DNA from: Amoebidium appalachense | Taxonomy: Eukaryota > Ichthyosporea | DNA: 64,000 nt | Direction: 5' to 3' | NCBI GenBank assembly: GCA_963693365.1 | Contig: CAVNZM010000017.1 | Location: 1,054,001-1,118,000, forward strand | Notes under the pieces: generated by a model | Database searches by the model: none | What the model was told of the DNA's origin: nothing | Seen by the model: the letters and a program-made list of their open reading frames with translations, nothing else | Shown: in pieces, positions 24,101 to 52,698 of the stretch | Position numbering within the stretch: position 1 is the first letter of the stretch | Layout: each line of letters starts with the position of its first letter | Made by a program: the position numbers and the translations under genes

Positions 24101-25378
24101 CTCTCACCAGAGCTCTCAACTTGTTCTTAGCACTTGCGTGCGTTTCATCTTACTTCAAAGAGGGCGTGTATCTTTCGTTATATAGACTATGAATGACTGT
24201 ATAATACTATAGAGGTTGAAAAGGCATGGTGTTTCTAACTTGAGTTCATGTTTTTATAATGCTCTTTTTCCATACTCGTTTCATTTTGTATATTTATCAA
24301 GAAAAGGTCTGGCGTGAACACTGGCTGACTGGCTTTGAAAAAACACGGGGACATAAACGTCCAATTAGATGCGATTTCAACCATTTGCGTAACCAGCGTC
24401 CTTGTTGTTTTCTGTGATAACGAACCAATGAACTTTAAGGATCTATGCACAGATCGATCATGATTCATGATCTTGCCAGATCTGCCAGATCAAGCGCACG
24501 TGCAGCCACACATGCATATGACTTCGGGGAGTTCGGAACTTGAAGCGAAATTCTTCTGATGGTTGCATGTAGAAATGGTAGTTTGTCCCTGTAAATTATC
24601 AATGCATACAACTTTTCCATTTAAGATAAAGTGAGAAGCTTGCTTTCTTATATGTGCTGTGTAAATGACAACCACTGAAGACAGCGCCATGCGTGAGCAG
24701 AATGCACTTTCTAAAAGATGAAGTTATCAGGAATGCGTTCAGCCATATCGAAGTCTGCTACTATTGGTTACTTTTAACATGGAATGCAGAGACTTGCAGA
24801 AACGTTTGACGACTATATTTAGAACTAAATAAATAGCTCCTCGGTGTCAGACTGTCAGACTCTCTGATCTGGCGTACAAACAACCTTTCATACTCCATCA
24901 ATACAATGCTGTTCGTACTTCCTGCTTTTTTTTTATCTGTTTTGTGTTTACAGTGCTTTATCACAAGCGGCCGGATGTTTGACCTGGACACGTGAGAAGG
25001 TCGAAGGTTCAGTTGAGATCTGAAGGTATGCGAACCGCATACCAGCGTTTTTCGATGACGACAATCATCTACCAGTATATATAGGTTTATGGGGGTTTAC
25101 GCTGTTTACTCGAGGCAAAGAGAACCAGTCTCAGGTATGGGGGGGGGGGGTTTGCTCGGAATATCCCCTCAGCGGTATATCATGATCACGTACATAGATG
25201 TCGGGTGGTGACTATATATCAGGGTTTACTTTCTCTACGAGACACCATAAAGACTACAAGGAGAAATCAATTAGTTGGGGTTCCCCGTTTTTTTATTTTT
25301 TTTTATTTTTTTTTATTTTTTTTTATTATTTTTTTTTTTTTTAAAGGGGCTCCCCTCGGGACACTCGGTATCAGCTGG

Positions 25379-25433
<55 letters not shown>

Positions 25434-25453
25434 TGTGTGTGTGTGCGCGTGCG
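24101..25453. other. Spacer upstream of the GT25-like gene
   Basis: Ordinary-composition DNA, presumably holding the promoter of the minus-strand glycosyltransferase. There is a T-rich tract (25,290-25,342) and a GT repeat (25,380-25,446). I see no convincing gene. Confidence 0.5.
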
Positions 25454-26023
25454 CTATAATTTTGTAGTGATGTGTTTCTCAAGCCAATCAATACATCTAA
25501 TAAACAGGTCGTAGTTACGCGTGTTTAGTATAAAATCAAGGATGTTGTAATTTACAGGTAGGCTATCTTTCTGGGTGTCTGTTGTGAATGTGACGTGTGT
25601 GTGTTGCGGTATTATGTGGTCTATCAAACTACATTTGGCGATACATGACCGGTTAAACTGGTGTGTGTGTGTGTTGTTTGGGCATGCAAATGATGCCACC
25701 TTATACTTATTAGATCTCCACTGTATAGCACGTGTACAGTAAAAGCGTGGTAATTGATCAATAATACCATCAGCTAGAGAAAGACCAGTTCTACAGGAAG
25801 GTAATATGTATTTAGGTGTTATACACTTGCGAGTGCCATATTTGGCAATATGGTTGAGGCGGTCAGTATATATAAAACGAGACATAAGGCTTAGTTTTTC
25901 AAGGTGTATGCTTTCATCGGGTCTAGTGTCGTGTGGTATCTTTTTCCATTTGTTATATTGCGTGATTATCTTGTGATTGTGTACATGTTTAATAAGTAAG
26001 TGGCAGTCCAAAGTCACACACAC
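25454..26023 (-). CDS. Orphan ORF, 189 codons, function unknown
   Basis: An open frame of 189 codons on the minus strand, ending at 25,454, in DNA with no low-complexity bias. The far end is a GTG in a GT stretch, so either translation starts at an internal Met (MSRFIYTDRL, about 46 codons in) or this is a 3' exon entered by splicing near 26,025. The product is rich in His, Ile, Cys and Lys. Its C-terminus NILDFILNTRNYDLFIRCIDWLEKH resembles a helical repeat (ankyrin-like in feel, but no clear consensus). No signal peptide. It could also be a transposon fragment. Confidence 0.4.
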   Translation of the reverse strand: MCVTLDCHLLIKHVHNHKIITQYNKWKKIPHDTRPDESIHLEKLSLMSRFIYTDRLNHIAKYGTRKCITPKYILPSCRTGLSLADGIIDQLPRFYCTRAIQWRSNKYKVASFACPNNTHTHQFNRSCIAKCSLIDHIIPQHTHVTFTTDTQKDSLPVNYNILDFILNTRNYDLFIRCIDWLEKHITTKL

Positions 26024-26952
26024 ACTATTGCGGGGTTTATTTGTATTTGTGCCCAGGGGAGAAGGGGAGAGAGAGGGGAGGAAAGAGGGGAGAGGTGAGG
26101 AGGGGACAGGTCGGATAGAGAAGAGATAGGTTTATTATTATAAATATATCACGTTACAGTTAGTAGCTATTACAGCAATTCTGAAATGGACCAAAAAATA
26201 CGAGTTCAGCAGTGAATAGTCGTAAGAAGTATACACCATAAATGGGTGTAGGGACGCATGGAGTGACGCATGGCCTCCAGAATCAAGGGCAGATAAAACG
26301 GCTGCGAAATTCGCTTTGATGTATCAACTATATATCTCTTGAGTTGCTCATATTTATTGCAAGAGCGCGGAAACCCAAAGTAGAGAGAAAATCATGCAAG
26401 TTTGGCAGACCGCTTTATCGGCCCATATACACCATACCTATGTAGTAATTTATTTTTCTAATGCAGCTAATCCTATAGTAGCTTGTTATAGTGTATATCT
26501 GTTCTGTTTTTCGAGTATGAGTTGTTGGTTCGCAATGCATCAGCGGCCCGCCAAATTCGAATTCCGACAAAACCCAGTCGCGGAGTTTATTTACTCCAGA
26601 AAAATGGAAATATTTATTTTTCTTCCCAGCTGGAGCTCGCCGAGGGAAAAGATGATGAATCATTGAATTCCGCCATAATTCAAGGTTTTACTGTTATTTT
26701 GCTTTCGTTATCTATGCGGACGAAAAGATACAAAACGTTGTTGTGAATATGAAGACAGGCACACACGCCAACGCCTGTGTGTTGAGACGACTTGTGAAAT
26801 CCACACATTAACCAATTGCACAAGAATCAGCGCTCTTCAACCGTGCATAACTGCTACCGTCAAAAACGAGATCTGTGCCCCGCACAACACTTCACTAAAT
26901 CACCATTTCACACGTTTCTTGCATGCACACGTGTATCACTTGAGATGGTGGC
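26024..26952. other. Spacer between divergent genes
   Basis: No coding support. It should contain the promoter of the plus-strand secreted-protein gene starting at 26,953; no TATA box stands out. Confidence 0.5.
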
Positions 26953-39448
<12,496 letters not shown>

Positions 39449-39822
39449 TGCTGGTGTTGGTATATCTTATGAATTCCTACTGTGGTTCGTGGTTAGCATA
39501 GCATGTGTTATGCGAATGATTCGATGGTAAAATGGTACAGATATATATCGGTCATGGGTAGCATAGCGAATCTTTTTTTTTTCATGCTAAATTAGTAATT
39601 TCATTTGAAAAGGTATGATCCGTATAATGCTGTACTATTAGGTGTGCATAAAGCAAAATGCCTTGATTTCTTGGTATCCAAAAACAAACGGCGGTGCTGG
39701 TCATTGACAAGACGTTAATAAACAACGTTACTTAAACTTAGTGCCTCAAAAAAGCCGAATCCGTGTGTGTCATGTGTTTTTTGTGTGTGGGTGTGTGGTG
39801 GGCCAGGTGGTGGTGGTGGTGT

Positions 39823-39878
<56 letters not shown>

Positions 39879-40200
39879 GCGGGGGGAGGGGGAAGGGGGG
39901 GAGCATGGAAGCTAAGAGGCTGAGCCTCGTCACATCTCATGATCATCAACTACTCTATCTCTCCGACATCGAGTTTTATGTTCATACTTCATGATCAATG
40001 CTTTCCCGTTTTATTCAGTGACACGTCTGAACTGGCGCACATGTGCCGTGAGTACTTATTAGTCCAAAATAGATACAAAAGCAACAGAAAATCATAAGGA
40101 AAAAAAACAAAAACATTCTCATCGGGCATCGAATATCGATGTTTCAATCACGATCTTTGCTTTGTTCGCTGTCTGAAGCTAACTCCCAATATATATATGT

Positions 40201-40234
<34 letters not shown>

Positions 40235-40621
40235 TATATAACATCCGATCCCTCTCTCAGTTGTGATCATGAGCCTCGTGGCCATGCCACACCCAGCACC
40301 CACTTGGCACTGTAGAGTTACACGTTGCCGGCGAGGGACACATGCCATTACTATGTTAGGTCTCTCTAACAAAAAAATACTATTGCAATTGGGGGATTAG
40401 TTAGGTCGGGCCCACGTTTCCTATACCGCCTTGCCTTTTTAGGGTAGGCTGTTATGACTTGTCATGCGCCCGTATCACCGGCTCAAATTGACTAACTTTC
40501 CTATTGGTTTGTGTTTGGCGCCCGCAAGAGTCGCACACCAAACACTGTTGAGCATTTAGTTTTTGCCGCCTGCGACCACTGCAGTCATTAGGGGAACAAG
40601 TACCTGTGCGCTCCAGGTACC
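39449..40621. other. Downstream spacer of the beta-helix gene
   Basis: Contains an AATAAA hexamer at 39,717 (possible polyadenylation signal, 269 bases after the stop), a GT/GC repeat (39,820-39,880) and the TA palindrome listed separately. No gene is supported. Confidence 0.45.
40190..40244. repeat. (TA)n palindrome
   Basis: An almost uninterrupted TA repeat flanked by ATGTTATATA and its complement TATATAACAT, so the whole can fold as a cruciform. Confidence 0.85.
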
Positions 40622-40828
40622 ATGACGCGTAAAGTGGGTAGCAAGAATAAAAGCCGGGGTAAGGCCGGTGGCAAGAGAGAGAATGCTGGCCGGCCTACTA
40701 GCTTGAGTAAGGCTGCAAGTGGCACCCAAAGTATAGTTCCCTTCTTTTCTAAACAGCAACAGGCTGTGCAGTTAGCTCAGGGGGGGCGTGAAAGTAGTGT
40801 TGAGGAGGAGGAAGAAGTGAGGATTTGA
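40622..40828 (+). CDS. Small basic-to-acidic protein with PIP-box-like motif
   Basis: A 68-residue ORF from ATG to TGA. The first half is Lys/Arg/Gly-rich and ends in KRENAGRPTS, with a GRP core reminiscent of an AT-hook. It is followed by TQSIVPFF, which matches the PCNA-interacting pattern x-x-x-(I/L/M)-x-x-F-F except that the usual first Gln is Thr. The tail is acidic (EEEEEV). Such an N-terminus is seen on some transposon DNA-binding proteins and replication-linked proteins. It may be a complete small protein or a stranded first exon. Confidence 0.4.
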   Translation: MTRKVGSKNKSRGKAGGKRENAGRPTSLSKAASGTQSIVPFFSKQQQAVQLAQGGRESSVEEEEEVRI

Positions 40829-40895
40829 TTCTTAAAGTGACATTGCTGGCACTTGAATATCAAGCAGTACTTCCATGCCACAACTCAATTATAAT

Positions 40896-41120
40896 TCCCC
40901 CCTCCCCCCCCTCCCCCTCCCCCCTCCCCCTTCCCCTTCTCCCCCTTCCCCTTCTCCGGGGCTGCCCACCCGTCCATCTTTTCATCCTCAAAAATCACCA
41001 ATCAAACACCCAAAACCAAACAAATCCCTCCCCCCTCCCCCCCCCCCCCCCCCAAAAAAAAAAAAAAAAAAAAAAGAGAGGGAAAAGAAAAAAAAAGAAA
41101 ACGGAAAAAAAAAATTAAAA
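40896..41120. repeat. C-rich then A-rich spacer
   Basis: C/T-rich block followed by a C-then-A compound tract (41,028-41,075) and A/G-rich sequence. It lies between the small ORF and the 3' end of the minus-strand glucosyltransferase gene. Confidence 0.8.
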
Positions 41121-41290
41121 TAAAAACAGAATGAGAACTAAGATGGTGACTGCTGACCTGTCATTCAAGACACCGTAAAAAGAAGTAAGAATATATGTGT
41201 GTGTATTACATATTGAAGGCGCGCAAAATCTCACATACAACAATCCTCCTACATTCTGTAAAATTTCAGTTTCAGACCCCCACCCCAATC

Positions 41291-48077
<6,787 letters not shown>

Positions 48078-48474
48078 CGTGACGACACACGTAGATGGTG
48101 CACGTGATTCAGTGACACTTGGTTCTGTTTTATGCGGGATATGTGATTGGTTGAAGTGAACTCTCGATGCACGCTGCAGATAGGTCTGGTGCCTATGGGC
48201 ATACGGCAGTATCCTGCAAGCCAAGGCAAGTGGTTAGAAAGCCAGATGGGTTTGGTATGGTCACGAACATCACACACTACCGGGAAAGGGGGAGGAGTAC
48301 AGTGTCCGTCCGCGCCTAAGATCGTCCACTGCTAAGATTCCGTATACGCCGATTTTGCCAAGATCTTTAGATTCCGTATACGAGCCCATTTTCGGTATAA
48401 TCTTTGAGGAAAAAACTCCCCCCCCCCCCCCCCCCCCTCTCCCCCCGCCCCCTCCCCCCTTCCTCCCCCCCTTC

Positions 48475-48523
<49 letters not shown>

Positions 48524-49011
48524 TCCTCCCCGGCCCCCTCCCCTCCCCCTAAAAAAAAAAACTCTCCAGCCCCTCAGTCACATGTACAGAAGTTCAGAGT
48601 AGACAGCTGCAGGGTTCCTCCTGAGATGTGTTTATTATTGTTTCCCCCTCTCTCGCCACTCTTGCTCCCTCCCTCCCAAGTAGCTCTCTCTCTCTCTCTC
48701 TCTCTCTCCCCCCCCCCCCCCCTCCTCTCTCTCTGTCAATTGAACACTGCATGTACGGCTCCCACCTTCCCTCCCTATCTCCCCCACTGCGCATGCAATG
48801 CAGTCCCCTCCCTTCCCCCGCCTTCCCCCCCCCCCCCCCCCTCCACATTGGTAACCTCTATAATTAGCCCTCTAGGTTGCCTCCCCCCACCCCCCAACCC
48901 TCCCTCCCCCTCCAAGGCCCCAAAATCCAACCACCCCGCTCTTTTTCCCCCATCACATCGCTCCTTTTCCCCCATCACAAACACGTCTCCCCGGCGCCAT
49001 GTCACCCTACC

Positions 49012-49056
<45 letters not shown>

Positions 49057-49340
49057 CCCTCAAGATCATGGGTACGACCGGTCGTCTCCGGCTCTCATTG
49101 CCTTAAGATTTCGTCAACACCCCTTCAAAACCGTAGAATCGTAACCGCGGACGCAAACTGCAGGGCATCAGGTTGGTGAAGCCCAGTGAGCAACTATGTA
49201 ATCGGGGCCAGGTATAGTGGTCTGAGTATATGTATTGGTTGGTTGGTTGTTTGAAGAGGGGGGGGAGGGGGGGGAGGGGGGGGGGGGAGGGGGGGGGGAA
49301 GGTTTATTTTTTCTTTTGCTCTCGGTGAATTTGTTTCTTT

Positions 49341-49379
<39 letters not shown>

Positions 49380-49394
49380 ACACACACACACAAA

Positions 49395-49430
<36 letters not shown>

Positions 49431-50559
49431 AGGAAGGAAGGAAGGAAGGAAGAAACGAAAACGAAGAGAACACCCACGCTTCCTTGCTCTCCCCAAGATC
49501 AATTGTGAAAGGCTACCATTACATAGAGGTGGAATATAAGAAGAAGGCGCCCGGGACGGGGAGGGGGGGGGCTTAAGGCTGTTTATGTGCCATGTGTCGG
49601 AGTGTGGCACCTGTGTGTCTACACACGTGTGCACGTGCGTGCGTGAGTGCGTGCGTGCGTGTGTTTGTGTGTGGGTGCTATGTGTTGCTCGAAATCATTT
49701 GACTTTGGTGTGTATCGGATGCCACAGCTTTCAGTCACAAAACTTTCACCCTCTCTGCTCATGACTGTTTCAAATATTACATTAATGGCCCAACAAGTGT
49801 AAAATCCCCCCATTCTTAGTTTTAAGGCACAGACCACATTATTATTTTCCAAGAACTTTTTTTCTACTCGTGGGGAAAACTGCAGAGATTTGTAGTATTC
49901 TGCCATCTATCACGCAGGCATGTAAATCGAGTTCGTACCCACCTTCCAAGTGTTGTCAACGGCACTTCTATGTGCAAATGTTGAACCCTCACTCAAACTC
50001 TCTTCTTCCTGGACCCAATTGCAACTGTGCATAGAGGCAGGGCAAGAAACCAAACATACAAGCCAGTGGTGTACTGGTTGCTTTTTTGCCTTTCATAGGG
50101 CGAGTCGCCTTTCCGAAAAACTATTAGCAAGTTGCCAAACCGTCTGCCCTGAGTGCGGGGTTACACTAGATTATGTACATGTATACGTGCACCCACTATT
50201 ATGTGTCACAGGCACCTGCCTACAAAGGCCCGCAAGTTTTGAAAACAGTACGCAGTGTGATGAAATAAATCTGTTCTATGCGCATGCCGACTACAAACTA
50301 GCTTCGAACAACGCAATGGAGCAGGAGGGAATGTATATGCCCATATATATATGTCCAGAGCCGGATCATTTTCTTTTCTGCCTGTTGTTTTTGTTGTGTT
50401 CGCATGATGATAGCACAACTGTCACCTTCAAAACACGTGTCACTGACCTCACTCGCTCGGAGTCGCTCCAGCCCTTCCCACGCCTGATTGGTAGCCCTGG
50501 AATTTCTAATTGATCTGATTGGTGGAAAGCAGCCAATGGGTGTTTTGCTGAGAGGAGGT
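48078..50559. other. Spacer upstream of the glucosyltransferase gene
   Basis: Holds the likely promoter of the minus-strand gene, C blocks (48,418-48,520; 49,014-49,052; 49,343-49,379), a GAAA then GGAA repeat (49,395-49,452) and ordinary DNA from 49,640. A 187-codon plus-strand frame at 49,950-50,513 is not convincing as a gene. Confidence 0.5.
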
Positions 50560-50770
50560 TGTGACGTAGATATACATCGAGTCACCCCAGACACGGAAGC
50601 CCCCCAGATCAATAAACATCACGATGTAAATGGGGCTTCCGGGACCTGGCGTCCTCAGTCTTTTCCTTGTCCAAAACTTATTTCTTGTCAATGAAAGCTG
50701 TGACCATCCCTCCCCCATCCGACTTTCATCCGTCTTCAAATTCATATTCCCATCACATTTCGATGTCGCA
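50560..50770 (+). repeat. 5' LTR
   Basis: 211 bp, TG...CA, 210 of 211 bases the same as 51,630-51,840. It contains AATAAA in the first third, a possible polyadenylation signal. Confidence 0.8.
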
Positions 50771-50789
50771 TGGTAGCAGAAAAGGAAGG
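50771..50789 (+). promoter_or_regulatory. Primer-binding site for initiator tRNA-Met
   Basis: TGGTAGCAGAAAAGGAAGG. The first ten bases complement the CCA-bearing 3' end of eukaryotic initiator tRNA-Met; the rest diverges. It is positioned directly against the LTR. Confidence 0.65.
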
Positions 50790-51629
50790 TCTCCCTCGGG
50801 GGTAACCAGGTAAACACGCTTCCACACGCGCGCTCTGCTAGCATGCTACGATAGCTCATTTTTACGGACGGATGGTCACAGCAGTCCACGGATAACTACG
50901 GATACACGAGGATGCATTTGCTTACTATTCGGACGTCGCCCCGCAATGAGGCCTTTTTTTTTTTGCAACAGCCATATCATTTTTTATATTGTAGCACACA
51001 CAACCCGGTTTTCGCACCAGCCCATTTCTCATGAGCGCATCATCTTTTCCCATTTTCCACACACAACCACACAGTGATCGGCAAGTTTTGGTCCTGATAC
51101 TTTGTGCGTATAAGCAAAGCACGAGAAACGCCACCCCCGTGTGCTGCTAATCCCGCATAATGGGTGCCGGCCAGACACTAAGCCCAGCACACGTTTGCCG
51201 GAGGGTGTGAGTCTCGGACTTTGCTTATGCCCACACGGTGGTTAAGATCACTACCTGACGATCACTAGAGTCGTGTGTTTTCCTTCAGTCTGAACAGCCG
51301 TCGTTTGCGCAAACTACGTGTATATACCCAATCACGATATATTTCAACATGTACATCCGGAAGATCTATGTCTGCTTCTCGCTCTTGCTCGCCTCTGCTT
51401 ACATGTTTTGCTTTTATGTTTTGTACCCACGTGAGGTCATCCTCAGAGGCACTGCAGCCCGCCCACGTGTGGTTAGGGGATGGCTTGGAGGTTTGCCTGT
51501 CCCTGACATATACACTGTGACGCCCCCCCCTACCCCTAGTATGCATCCACATGCTTTTATGTTTGCACCCACGTACTAGCCTTATCCATGTGTGAGGACA
51601 CACACTATCCTTCTCTTGTGCGCTTAACA

Positions 51630-51840
51630 TGTGACGTAGATATACATCGAGTCACCCCAGACACGGAAGCCCCCCAGATCAATAAACATCACGATGTGAA
51701 TGGGGCTTCCGGGACCTGGCGTCCTCAGTCTTTTCCTTGTCCAAAACTTATTTCTTGTCAATGAAAGCTGTGACCATCCCTCCCCCATCCGACTTTCATC
51801 CGTCTTCAAATTCATATTCCCATCACATTTCGATGTCGCA
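51630..51840 (+). repeat. 3' LTR
   Basis: Second copy of the 211-bp repeat. On the minus strand, its first few codons form an artificial tail on the gypsy integrase ORF. Confidence 0.8.
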
Positions 51841-52698
51841 GCGGTAGGGTCCAACCCACTGTGGGGTTAGTTTCTTTGCACGTCCTGTGGTGGTGTTAGG
51901 GGCATAGACCCTGACCAACTGGCCTGGCTGCCATATACGGACATTCTGGGTTTTGTAGTTAGCAGCCGAGCGCATGCGTGCGAGAGCAATGGCTGTGCGG
52001 GCGAGGTCACGAGCTTCACGTAAGCGCAGGATGAGTGAGCGTGCATAGTCTGAGCGGGGTGTATGATCATGGGTTGGGGGGTCGAGGTGCATGTCTTGGG
52101 GGAGGCGGGGTTCATAGCCTTTGTTGAGGAAGAACGGGGAATCCAGACCGCTATCATAAAGGGCTACACGGAGAGCGAAGCATGTGAGGGGGAGGTGTAG
52201 ATCCCAATCCTGATGGTGTGTGGAGGTGTAGTTGCGGAGGATGTGTACGATGTCTTTGTTTGCACGCTCTACAAGGCCAGCTGACTGGTGGGTGTGGGGG
52301 GAGGAGACGAGGTGTTTGATGCCTAACAGGTAACACAGCTCAAAGAGAACAGCACTCGTGAGGGTGGACTCGGCATCAGTGCGCAGTGTGGTGGCAAAGC
52401 CGTGATGGGCAAACACACGATTAACGATTGCATCAGCTATGGTGCGCGCGGTTTTATCCCTAAGCGGGAATGCCTCTACCCAGTGCGTGAAATTGCAAAT
52501 GACCACCAGAATATGTCTATGACCATTGAAGGTGACGGGGAGGTCAACAATAAGGACGAGCGTGATGTCTTGCCACGGTTGGGAGGGGATGGAAGGGGTG
52601 GGAGGTGCACGTGGGAGGGTAGGGGGGCTTTGAACTTTTGGCATTGAGTGCATGCGGACACCCAGTGATACACATCCGAGTACATGTTGGGCCACCAA
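51841..52698 (-). CDS. Integrase catalytic core and C-terminal part (truncated)
   Basis: Continues the integrase after a frame change near the G6 run at 52,622-52,627. Candidate D-D-E catalytic residues: Asp in LIVDLPVTFNG, Asp in TLRTDAESTLTS and Glu in HQSAGLVERANK. The usual VVVDRF segment reads VVICNF. It ends at WVGPYR, at the start of the normal C-terminal tail, where the short LTR element begins. No chromodomain remains. Confidence 0.8.

Larger units (their letters stand above)
50560..51840 (+). mobile_element. Short LTR retroelement (TRIM-like), recently inserted
   Basis: Two 211-bp direct repeats (50,560-50,770 and 51,630-51,840) differ at one base. Each begins TGTGACG and ends GTCGCA, the TG...CA ends of LTRs. 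Directly after the first lies TGGTAGCAGA, which can pair with the 3' end of initiator tRNA-Met. Flanking pentamers GAGGT (50,555-50,559) and GCGGT (51,841-51,845) match at four of five bases, as expected of a slightly diverged target duplication. The internal 859 bases have no retroviral-type ORF and no clear polypurine tract, so the element is non-autonomous. Its right edge lies exactly where the minus-strand gypsy integrase frame ends, so it probably landed in that element. Confidence 0.75.

Noticed and set aside
49950-50513. 187-codon plus-strand ORF with a CPECG motif.
   Set aside because: No domain, composition close to translated spacer, and its end runs into the flank of the LTR element. 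It may be chance.
51630-51840. The 211-bp repeat as the 3' LTR of the gypsy element.
   Set aside because: No polypurine tract precedes it in that orientation, no copy is seen 5' of Gag, and the primer site and target duplication fit an element of the opposite orientation.
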